NCBI RefSeq assembly: GCF_026262505.1
Contig: NC_067204.1
Coordinates: 9,209,797-9,273,796, forward strand
Length of the DNA stretch: 64,000 nucleotides
Source: Trichomonas vaginalis G3
Taxonomy: Eukaryota > Parabasalia > Trichomonadida > Trichomonadidae
Direction: 5' to 3'
In this document: one piece after another, positions 54,492-62,872 of the stretch
How the letters are laid out: each line of letters starts with the position of its first letter
Numbering within the stretch: position 1 is the first letter of the stretch
Program-made: the position numbers and the translations under genes
The notes under the pieces: model-generated
The model's database searches: none
Told to the model about the DNA's origin: nothing
What the model saw: the letters and a program-made list of their open reading frames with translations, nothing else

Positions 54492-55157
54492 TTACTCACA
54501 ATATTTTTGTACAAAACAACCCCAAGCTTTTAACTTCTTTTCTGCAGCTTCTAATGCTATCTTAGCGAGTTCATATTCTCTAAATTCTCTCTTTAAATTT
54601 TCTTGTTCCCATTGGTCTAGTTCGTATGGAGAATCTCTATAACCATAACATAACTCACGTTCATGTTCTAATTGTTTTTCGCACATTTTTCCAACTTCTT
54701 CTTCAAACAAAGGTTTAGCATTCTCTACTGTATCTTCAAGTTCTTCTTCATCTAATTTCTCATGAACTTTCTTGTCTATGGAGTCCATAATATCTTTGAC
54801 ATAAAATGCATACTTTACAGAGCACCATTCAGCAACAAAATGAACGAGGTCAGGATGTATGTAAATACCTTTGAATTCATTTATAACACCCTTAGTAAGC
54901 TCATAAAATGCTTGTTTTGAGGTCGAGCCACTTTTGGCTCCACCGTATTCATTCATCCAAAACTCAAGAATTTCCTGTATTTTAGCACTATTGAGAAATC
55001 TGTTTAAATGGTTTAACTTTCCTGCTTCTCTTGCCATCTTTGTTGCATTAATGTAACCATCCTTGTCTCTACGTAAGACTTCAATACCGTTATAATTGCC
55101 TTTTGTGAATGTTTCGCCATTAGATTTGTTAGTGAATGTTTTTGCTTCGACTGACAT
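54492..55157 (-). CDS. Maverick 2 KilA-N domain protein
   Basis: About 221 residues from the ATG at 55157 (MSVEAKTFTNKSNGETF). The KilA-N core is clear: RDKDGYINATKMAREAGK, later YIHPDLVHFVAEWCSVKYAF. KilA-N is a viral DNA-binding domain found in phages and large DNA viruses. The C-terminal part is a charged coiled coil (ELEDTVENAKPLFEEEVGK, EFREYELAKIALEAAEKKLK). The ORF reads whole. No equivalent is found in Maverick 1 here, so this is an extra or swapped-in gene. Confidence 0.85.
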   Translation of the reverse strand: MSVEAKTFTNKSNGETFTKGNYNGIEVLRRDKDGYINATKMAREAGKLNHLNRFLNSAKIQEILEFWMNEYGGAKSGSTSKQAFYELTKGVINEFKGIYIHPDLVHFVAEWCSVKYAFYVKDIMDSIDKKVHEKLDEEELEDTVENAKPLFEEEVGKMCEKQLEHERELCYGYRDSPYELDQWEQENLKREFREYELAKIALEAAEKKLKAWGCFVQKYCE

Positions 55158-55254
55158 TTCTGTTCTTACATACAAAATAAAAAAATAATTTTAAAACTAA
55201 CTTTATTTTTGGGTCATTTACACTCATTCCGATGAAGTCATGACAAATCATTTC

Positions 55255-55410
55255 CTGTGTTGTTGTCAAAATGTCATGTTGTCTCATTTTTTCAGAAAAG
55301 TTAAATGACCTGGTAGCACATGGTAACATGGTAGCACCTTCAGTTCTTCAAAAATAAGTCATAACTGCCTTCCTCCTGTGTTGTTGTCAAAATGTCATGT
55401 TGTCTCAAAC
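55255..55410 (-). repeat. Maverick ~121-bp repeat unit beyond the KilA-N gene
   Basis: Same unit and orientation as 53912-54412, so the KilA-N gene is bracketed by direct copies. Confidence 0.8.
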
Positions 55411-55449
55411 TTTAGAACGGCATAATTTAAATTTTTATTTTTATCATAA

Positions 55450-55590
55450 ATGGATACCCCACAAGCTCAAAATTTACCACGAATCATAACAAGGGAGGAA
55501 ATGATAAAAATGATGCAAGAACTTGCTAAAAATAACAAACCACTAAAATTGAGAAAATGCGGTTATGCAGTAATGATGGAAAGAGAGACG
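55450..55590 (+). other. Maverick 2 small MDTPQAQNLPRIITREEM protein region
   Basis: Counterpart of 22329-22493 in Maverick 1, preceded by the T-rich TTATCATAAATG. Incomplete. Confidence 0.55.
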
Positions 55591-55944
55591 TGCATCTTTC
55601 ATCACTTCCAATATATTTATATTTCAATTTTGATTTATTGGTTTCATATTCATTAACGTTTAATAATTCACAGTCTTCCTTTTTAAATAAATGTTTTATG
55701 TATTCAGGATTAAGAATTCTATAATATTGCTTCCCTTTAAATCTTTGAATATAAACAGGAACACCATCCTCTAAAATTCGATAATCTATTTTATCTGGTT
55801 TTACTTGTTGGGTCATTTATGTAAGAATAAAAAAAATAAATTATTTTAAAATTAATGTTAAAAATAATGATACAAAATCGTTCAATATTGTATGAATTCT
55901 TACGTTTACAAAAAAAGTCACATAACCCATCATACCCTACTACT
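55591..55944 (-). repeat. Maverick 2 right terminal inverted repeat (354 bp)
   Basis: Inverted partner of 42047-42400; contains only part of the terminal gene. Followed by ATGAAT. Confidence 0.92.
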
Positions 55945-55950
55945 ATGAAT

Positions 55951-58638
55951 TTCAGATTTTCTTTTCATTACTGCTTTTCATAATAGGTCAAGTTCTTATT
56001 TACGTTATAAAGTATGATATTTACAAATATCAAGTTATCGTGTTTTTTGAGAAATTATGAGAAACAAACAAAAATGAAAAAGATAGGAATAGCAATGAAT
56101 AGTGATGTGGGTATAGAAAATGTAAGAGATATGAATGCAAAGCAATCAGTATTTAGGACATTGACCATAGATTTCGAAAAAAAAATGCTGCATATTGAGC
56201 GAAAACTATGATTATATTATAAGGCTGTCATTTAAAGCATAATAAAACTATTCCCTTTTCATTTTAATCGAATAAGATAGTAAAGATTTTTGAATTAGCT
56301 AGAAACTGATGAGATGTTTTCACAAATCAGATTTTTAATCTCTATTGTAATAAACAGAAATTCATCAAAAGTGACAGCTCTCAATTTTTTGACATTTGTA
56401 AATTCTAAATTGAATGAGAAAAATGAAATAATACTAAGCATAATACAATATTCCAGATTTAATTATAATTAGGAAAAAGTTGGTTTTGAGAGTACTTTTC
56501 ATAGGCATATAGAATGAAATCTTCTGAAAAATAATATCACATAACTCATATTATTTTCTAATATATAACTATTTTATATAAAAATCAAATTCAATGATCT
56601 TAAAAGCGAAGGATAAACCTCAAAAATTTACGAATATAATGAGTGGGAATATAATGCTTATCTATCATAAAACCATATGAAATATCAATTTTTGCTTTAC
56701 GCCTAATTTTTGACGACAATTAGCAAAAAATGTTAAATGTTAACACTCAGTCCATTTGAATATGAAAAATAAAATTGACTTTGATTAAATGTTTTTATTT
56801 ATCATGCAATTCTTCTTGCAACCAAAGATTTGAATAAAAAGTTCAAAAAATAAGATAGCTTAAAAAATAATATACGGTAGTGTTTACTAATAGATGAATA
56901 GTATATAAATTCTATTAAAATGGATTTGATCCAAAAAAATATATAAAATTTGATCATAAATAAAATCGTTTTAAATTACTTCTTCATTTAAATTATAACA
57001 ATTATTTTTGGTTTTATATTTTTTGGATCAAATCCATTTTAATAGAATTTATATACTATTCATCTATTAGTAAACACTACCGTATATTATTTTTTAAGCT
57101 ATCTTATTTTTTGAACTTTTATTCAAATCTTTGGTTGCAAGAAGAATTGCATGATAAATAAAAACATTTAATCAAAGTCAATTTTATTTTTCATATTCAA
57201 ATGGACTGAGTGTTAACATTTAACATTTTTTGCTAATTGTCGTCAAAAATTAGGCGTAAAGCAAAAATTGATATTTCATATGGTTTTATGATAGATAAGC
57301 ATTATATTCCCACTCATTATATTCGTAAATTTTGAGGTTTATCCTTCGCTTTTAAGATCATTGAATTTGATTTTTATATAAAATAGTTATATATTAGAAA
57401 ATAATATGAGTTTATGTGATATTATTTTTCAGAAGATTTTGTGTTCTTCTTCAAAATTTTATTTTTTTTATTAAAAAGAATCTTTACAAAATATACATTT
57501 ACTTTAATTAATATTTAAAAACGTGCTCTATCAAAAGTTCCAAAAATTCAATATTTTAGCTTTTCTGATGTGTCACTTTTGATGAATTTCTGTTTACAAC
57601 ACTATAAGCATTATTATCAACGTAGAATCTGAATATCATATCAGAAAATGTCGCAAATCTGACATTTACCCGACCAAATAGCAAAAATAATTGAATACTT
57701 TTCGCGAAAACTTTAAAAATCGATAAAAATATGAAATATAGATATTAAAGAGACTTTTTATATAATATTCATAAAGATTTTCCAAAAATATGATACCGCA
57801 AAATTAAAAAAGTGACGTCTTGAGTGGAGTCAAAGGTCGAAATTGCTAGCTAAATGTTTTTTAGCGAAATTGCGTATTGTACGTTTTTTTCGCAAAACGA
57901 AACCCTTATCAAGAGCTTATAGATTGTACGTAAGTTTTTTAAATAAGTTAATATAACCGTTCTCAAAAATGAATTCAAATTCAAAGTGATAGTCAAATAG
58001 AGCCAAATATATATTACATTTCAGATCCCTGTATGAAAAAACACTTAGATTGAAATCATAAAGGCATTATGACAATTATTAATGAACAATTTTAATAAAA
58101 CAGCTATGTTAATATATACAGATGTTAAATTAGCTTTTTATTCGATTTGTGTATTAAGTGATAAACTAATCAATGGGTTTACTTCAACATAAGTGTTTTT
58201 AATCGAATTCTGACATAAAAAATGTATCCTTAAACTTATGATTAAGTCTTCTACCATATTTCAATTCAAATATTCGATTGGTTGAAGATAAATTGCATGA
58301 AAGCTCATTGTGTGTCATTGAGAAATCAAGAAACTTTAGTTTGCCATTATATTAAACTGATAATTAGTGTTACTTTCTTCAGGTCTAATTTAAATGCGTT
58401 AAGTGAAGTAAAATCTTGATTTACGTTCGGATGATTGAAATAACCGCCACTGTTGTCAAAAAAACAACAATGTAAAGTATTGAAGTTTTTTATCGGTTTT
58501 GCGTTCGTTCATTGAAGATTTTTGCAACTTTTAAAATTAATTCCAACTCAATATATGCTTAATTTGAAATGATTATGAAATTAAAATAATTTATCCTTGA
58601 TTTCAAAGGTGTTTCAAAAAATTGAATATTTAAATTTG
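55951..58638. other. Gene-free region holding the fold-back palindrome
   Basis: No gene-like ORF. Contains the palindrome 56517-57439, an outer inverted pair (about 56350-56376 and 57571-57597, core AACAGAAATTCATCAAAAGT), and AT-rich unique sequence to about 58630. Confidence 0.6.
56517..57439. repeat. Fold-back palindrome: 425-bp arms, about 70-bp spacer
   Basis: The left arm 56517-56943 is mirrored by 57015-57439 with only a few differences, for example CACATAACTC versus CACATAAACTC. No ORF spans the arms. Very high arm identity indicates recent formation or continuing conversion. Confidence 0.9.
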
Positions 58639-58643
58639 TCACT
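58639..58643 (+). promoter_or_regulatory. Initiator-like TCACT of the small gene at 58663
   Basis: TCACT with its A 22 bp before the ATG at 58663; this supports that start over the longer frame from 58597. Confidence 0.5.
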
Positions 58644-58662
58644 TTTTATTGTTCAATATTTC

Positions 58663-58959
58663 ATGAGTTCAAAAAGGATTGAGCATCTCTCAACTCTTCT
58701 CAATCTTACAAATGATGAAATTAATGCTCGTATAAGCAGTATCAAAGATCAAGAAAGGAGATCAAGAAATTTAATTATGGGCAGATATTACATTCTTCAA
58801 AGAGATAATATCTACGCCGAAGCATATCAAGTAGCTGATTGCATGGATAGAATTTCTGCACTTCAATATCTTCAGTTATCCATTCGAAAAATTATTGATG
58901 AAATTGACATTCTTCAGAATTTCGATCCAAATACAAATGATAGTATTACGAGTTCATGA
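58663..58959 (+). CDS. Small helical protein of unknown function (98 aa)
   Basis: The start at MSSKRIEHLSTLLNLTNDEI is preferred to the upstream frame because an initiator-like TCACT lies 22 bp before it. The protein is almost all helix (EINARISSIKDQERRSRNLI, ALQYLQLSIRKIIDEIDILQ) without membrane segments or known motifs. Size and pattern could suit a small coiled-coil subunit of a larger complex, but I cannot name one. The next gene starts only 33 bp after its stop and has its own initiator-like site, so the two appear to be separately transcribed in a very compact arrangement. Confidence 0.6.
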   Translation: MSSKRIEHLSTLLNLTNDEINARISSIKDQERRSRNLIMGRYYILQRDNIYAEAYQVADCMDRISALQYLQLSIRKIIDEIDILQNFDPNTNDSITSS

Positions 58960-58971
58960 AGAACATTAAGT

Positions 58972-58976
58972 TCATT
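58972..58976 (+). promoter_or_regulatory. Initiator-like TCATT of the small gene at 58993
   Basis: TCATT whose A lies 19 bp before the ATG at 58993, within the 33-bp gap between two genes. Confidence 0.5.
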
Positions 58977-58992
58977 TCAGAACTTTGTTGAC

Positions 58993-59241
58993 ATGGATTC
59001 TCTCCATGATTTTAGCAGAGAACTATCGAAAGTCATGGACAAGAAAAATTATCTTGATATCATTGATGATAACAAGTGGAAAACAGACATTATATATAAG
59101 TATTTAGGAGGAAATCATGACGAAGAACGCCTTCTTGATATTATTTCAAGCAGTGTACCTCCTGAGTCAAATATGAGAGAGAAAATTAATTCAATTCTTG
59201 AATTCAAACTCTTCCCTGCTCCAAGGAGATTATCAAATTAA
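58993..59241 (+). CDS. Small acidic protein of unknown function (82 aa)
   Basis: Begins MDSLHDFSRELSKVMDKKNY; helical and charged with no membrane segment or known motif. It lies 33 bp downstream of another small gene and is convergent with the Rab gene. The initiator-like TCATT just upstream and the compact spacing favour a real gene, although its small size leaves doubt. Confidence 0.55.
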   Translation: MDSLHDFSRELSKVMDKKNYLDIIDDNKWKTDIIYKYLGGNHDEERLLDIISSSVPPESNMREKINSILEFKLFPAPRRLSN

Positions 59242-59375
59242 TAATTTACTTGTATATTGTAAACCTATGAGTAATTACTTAATTTTTACTGTATTTAATT
59301 TTATATAGACATAAAATAGTTTAAAATATCTGAAATAAAATACATAATAATCGAAATATAGTTCGAAATGAGAAA

Positions 59376-59984
59376 TTAGCATCCACAGCCATTATTCTGT
59401 GGAGCCTTTGTATCCATCTTATCAGATGGGATTGTAATCATTACTTGCTTCTCTTCCTGAGCAACTTCTTCGACTGGAATTGGAATCTGAATGATTATGT
59501 CGAATAATTGACTAATGTTTTCAGATGTAATGGCTGATGTTTCTATGAACTTAGCATTAATCTGGTTTGCAAACTTTTTACCTTCTTCAATGGAATTCGC
59601 CCTTTCGGAATCGAGATCGCTCTTGTTTCCGACAATAATAAAAGCAGGTTCTGCATTGTTGATAACCATTTGATACCAGGTTTGAATATTGTCAAAGCTT
59701 TGTTTGCAAGTGATATCATAAACAAGAACTGCAATTGTAGAAGAGCGAATGTAAGCAGGAATAAGAGAATGGAACTTCTCTTGTCCTGCAGTATCCCATA
59801 TTTGAAGTTGTATTGGTTTATCTGCTTCATTGACTATCTTTGATAGGTAATCTATTCCAATCGTTGAGTTATACTGAGGGGTGCAAGAATTATATATGTA
59901 TTGGTTAATAATGGATGTCTTGCCGACTGATGAGTCGCCAATGAAAATGATTTTATGAAATGGAGTTGATGTTATATTTTTCAT
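59376..59984 (-). CDS. Rab GTPase, Rab6-like
   Basis: A complete 202-residue Rab. G1/P-loop GDSSVGKTSI (residues about 16-25), effector/switch I with NSTIGIDYL, G3 WDTAGQEKFHSL, G4 NKSDL and G5 ETSA are all present. The protein ends in a hypervariable tail with a CGC prenylation motif. Switch II followed by IPAYIRSSTIAVLVYDIT resembles Rab6 (SLIPSYIRDST). Rab6 proteins control Golgi and endosome-to-Golgi transport on the cytosolic membrane face. A minor change in switch I (IGIDYL for the usual IGIDFL) is within Rab variation. The neighbouring SNARE gene is also of Golgi/endosomal type. Confidence 0.92.
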   Translation of the reverse strand: MKNITSTPFHKIIFIGDSSVGKTSIINQYIYNSCTPQYNSTIGIDYLSKIVNEADKPIQLQIWDTAGQEKFHSLIPAYIRSSTIAVLVYDITCKQSFDNIQTWYQMVINNAEPAFIIVGNKSDLDSERANSIEEGKKFANQINAKFIETSAITSENISQLFDIIIQIPIPVEEVAQEEKQVMITIPSDKMDTKAPQNNGCGC

Positions 59985-60525
59985 TCTTCAAATTTATTTT
60001 TATTATCGTTCGGTTTACTATTTCGATTTGCCTTGATCTGAAAGAATAGCGAATTTAACTGGACAATATAGGGTATTTTCATATGAATACTAGAATTTAT
60101 AAGATATCTAATGAAATTCAATCGGGAATACTCTTTTTAAAGATCATCAGTGTAAGTAATGATTTTTATTATAGTTTTGTAGTTTAATGAGGATGATTTT
60201 AAAGTCCAAATTCGTTTTTTGATTCAATATAAATCTACAATAAAATTTTCTATAATGAAAACTCTTTCAGTGAATGTAAATATACACTTTGGAATATAAA
60301 GTTTTATCCGAAAAATTCCAAATTTTTTTTTAATTTTGAATTATGAAAATGATTTTCTAGAACAATTTAGCAATTTTTTGAATTTCAAAAAATTTTTGGA
60401 AAAATTCAAATACATAAATCTACTTTATTTTAGATATATGATATATATACCTATAAACGAAATTCAAATTTAAAGTTTCATTAATAAAAATGTATAATTT
60501 AATAAAACAGACAAGCAAATATTAT
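59985..60525. other. Intergenic spacer between Rab and SNARE genes
   Basis: AT-rich upstream region of the Rab gene and downstream region of the SNARE gene. No feature recognised. Confidence 0.5.
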
Positions 60526-61206
60526 TTAAATAACAAAGAAGAGAAGTACAATGAAAATAACAGATAAAATACATACCAAGCAGGTGGGCGTTTTACCTTC
60601 TGCTTCAATTAAAGCTTTAATTTCTTTTGTAACCTTTTGCATTGCTTCACTAGCATTTGTAACATCATCGTCAAGTGCGCTAATGAGTTGTTCTTGGTCA
60701 GCAAGTTCGGCATTGATAGTTCTACCCAAAAGAAGTCCAGCAGTAACATTATCAGCTATTGCGTCAATTTGTTCTGAATGTTCTTGATACAATTGAGACT
60801 GTTGGTCTCCTTTTGGATTCTTTTCACTATCATACGAAGGATAGCCTTGAATATTAGACATATACTGAGGAAATTGATGTGAATTTTGTTCATTAAGTTG
60901 ATTTTCGAACTGTGCAAGCTTTTGATTGTATGATGCTAAGAAATTTTTTCTATTTGTTAATTCTGATTCTGAAATATCGAATCTACTAGGATTTTTAAGG
61001 ATTTGTTGGAATGCCCCATCTAAATCCGAAAGATTTTCTTTAACGTTTTGAATTAAATTTTGAGATTGAACTCCAAGATTATTAAAAATATCAACATTGA
61101 TACCTCTGGAGTCATGAATCATATCATTGCGCGTAGAAAGCAATGTATTGATCTTTTCCATATCAGATATTACATCTTGCTGTGCTACAATGAAAGGATC
61201 AATCAT
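60526..61206 (-). CDS. Qc-SNARE, syntaxin-6/Tlg1-like
   Basis: 226 residues. The N-terminus (DPFIVAQQDVISDMEKINTL) matches the start of the syntaxin-6 N-terminal three-helix domain. A SNARE motif lies at about residues 140-195 (EQIDAIADNVTAGLLLGRTI, then AELADQEQLISALDDDV), with the zero-layer glutamine in ADQEQL. A C-terminal membrane anchor ends the protein (CLVCILSVIFIVLLFFVI). This tail-anchored architecture drives fusion at trans-Golgi and endosomal membranes. The adjacent Rab6-like gene fits the same pathway, although clustering may be chance. Assignment to Qc rather than Qb rests mainly on the N-terminal match. Confidence 0.82.
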   Translation of the reverse strand: MIDPFIVAQQDVISDMEKINTLLSTRNDMIHDSRGINVDIFNNLGVQSQNLIQNVKENLSDLDGAFQQILKNPSRFDISESELTNRKNFLASYNQKLAQFENQLNEQNSHQFPQYMSNIQGYPSYDSEKNPKGDQQSQLYQEHSEQIDAIADNVTAGLLLGRTINAELADQEQLISALDDDVTNASEAMQKVTKEIKALIEAEGKTPTCLVCILSVIFIVLLFFVI

Positions 61207-61716
61207 TGAAATGGAAAATAATCGTTTCGATTTTACTTATAAAATTTTATTCAAGATTTTCCAAGTACAAAGGATTAGTTACAAAATGGAACTTAAAAAA
61301 AGAGGTTTCATTCGACAAATTTGAGTAATTTTTCAGTAGTATATGTAGACGGGTTTAGTGACTTTTCTTGTAAACGTAAGAATTCATACAATATCGAGCG
61401 ATTTTGTATCATTTTTTTAACATATGAAGTAAAAAATGTATGATTCTTACGGTTTTTATTCTTACGTTTTTGAATAAATCAAGATTTAAAAAATTTTCAA
61501 AATTGTAAGACATTTACACTCAGCCCAAACATAAATAAATCATTAAAATAATTTATTTATCTTTTATAAAAGAAGCTATATATAGATGATGTCAGATATT
61601 CTGCGATTAATTAAACATTGTTTAAATCCTGAATGGAATCAATGGAGTCATAATCAAAGAAATTAGAAATTCATGTCTTACATTTTTGAATAATTTATTT
61701 TTTTATTTTGTATGAA

Positions 61717-62823
61717 ATGAGCGTCAAAACTAACAACGTTAAAAAATTAGGATTCACAAATGAGGAAATAAAGGATATATTAGAGGAGGTGGGTTATGAA
61801 GTTAATAAATATTATTTAAGAAATTGTAAAAAATTCGCGGAGTTTTTAAATGAATTTGATTATGATGGAAAAATGAATAAAGATGATGTTATAAATTTCT
61901 TATATCCCACATCTAAAAAAGAAAAACCTAAAGAACCTGATGTTTTCCCTGAATATTATGAAGAACGGATTAAAGATGATGAATACGATGAAATTGAAAG
62001 ACTGGAAAAAATAAGAGATGAAATAGATGAAAAAATTAAGGAATTAAGAGAAGTTGAAAAATATAATGAAAATGAAGTAGAGGGTTTAATGAATATCCCA
62101 GCTTCAGAATCAGAAGTACAGAAATCTCATGAAGAAAGATATAAAAATTATGTCTCAGAATCAACACAAAATTTATTAGATGGTGAAATAGACGAAACAC
62201 TTTCAGAAGAAGGTACTAAATTTATTCGTAAACATAAGTTACAATTTATTGATAATGAAGAATACCCCTGTATCCTACTTTCACCACCTTTAGATTCCGA
62301 AAAATTCAAAAAAGCTCTTAAAAACGTGACATATGCAACTAATACGATTAAGAAAGAAGACCATGATATTTACACAAATTATTATTTAAATAAATGCACG
62401 GGTGTTGATAAAGTTTTTGATTTATTAGATAAAATATCAAAAGAAACCATTGGAACCTATAAAATTTTGTGTGATTGTGGTTTCATTATTGAAGATACCA
62501 ATAATGTTTCATATGAAAGAACAGCACCAAAGGAAGACGAAGTTGAAAGGTCTATACCATTCGTTATTAAGAATATAAAAGATATGAAAACGTATAAGCA
62601 TTATATTTATTCATTTATTTCAGAAAAAATGGAAGCAACCCATAAAACATCTTCTCATCATTTTATAGCTATTCATACATTCCTTTTCAAAGTTGTGAAA
62701 TTAAATAAGACAGGAATTAGATTTAATGTATCAGGGTACGCATTCTTGAGTAAATTAAAATGTATTCGTCACGTCGCAGATGATAAAAATTTATGTGTTC
62801 TTAATTCATTTTATGGGCTTTAA
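61717..62823 (+). CDS. Maverick 3 acidic coiled-coil protein upstream of PolB
   Basis: 368 residues from the ATG at 61717 (MSVKTNNVKKLGFTNEEIKD), reads whole. Acidic coiled coil at about residues 70-110 (EIERLEKIRDEIDEKIKELR), then a globular domain with two cysteines in LCDCGF and a C-terminal KLKCIRHVADDKNLCVLNSF. About 95% similar to the Maverick 1 copy by eye. Possible replication-accessory or terminal protein (inference from position). Confidence 0.7.
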   Translation: MSVKTNNVKKLGFTNEEIKDILEEVGYEVNKYYLRNCKKFAEFLNEFDYDGKMNKDDVINFLYPTSKKEKPKEPDVFPEYYEERIKDDEYDEIERLEKIRDEIDEKIKELREVEKYNENEVEGLMNIPASESEVQKSHEERYKNYVSESTQNLLDGEIDETLSEEGTKFIRKHKLQFIDNEEYPCILLSPPLDSEKFKKALKNVTYATNTIKKEDHDIYTNYYLNKCTGVDKVFDLLDKISKETIGTYKILCDCGFIIEDTNNVSYERTAPKEDEVERSIPFVIKNIKDMKTYKHYIYSFISEKMEATHKTSSHHFIAIHTFLFKVVKLNKTGIRFNVSGYAFLSKLKCIRHVADDKNLCVLNSFYGL

Positions 62824-62872
62824 AAAATAAACTTTATTTTTATTTATTTTTTAATTTTTTATTCTTACATAA

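Larger units (their letters stand above)
42047..55944. mobile_element. Maverick/Polinton 2 (about 13.9 kb), short and broken
   Basis: Ends are 354-bp inverted repeats starting AGTAGTAGGGTATG, with perfect target duplication ATGAAT (42041-42046, 55945-55950). It carries the virion-type block, the primase-helicase and a KilA-N protein, but no polymerase, integrase or acidic protein gene. It would therefore depend on another copy for movement. Orientation is reversed relative to Maverick 1. Very high similarity to Maverick 1 in shared genes implies a young family. About ten breaks. Confidence 0.95.

Noticed and set aside
54492-55157. KilA-N protein as a host transcription factor
   Set aside because: It lies inside Maverick 2, between its repeats, with a viral-type domain; host origin is unlikely.
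56014-56211. 65-codon plus-strand ORF beside the palindrome
   Set aside because: Low complexity with no motif or upstream signal; likely chance.
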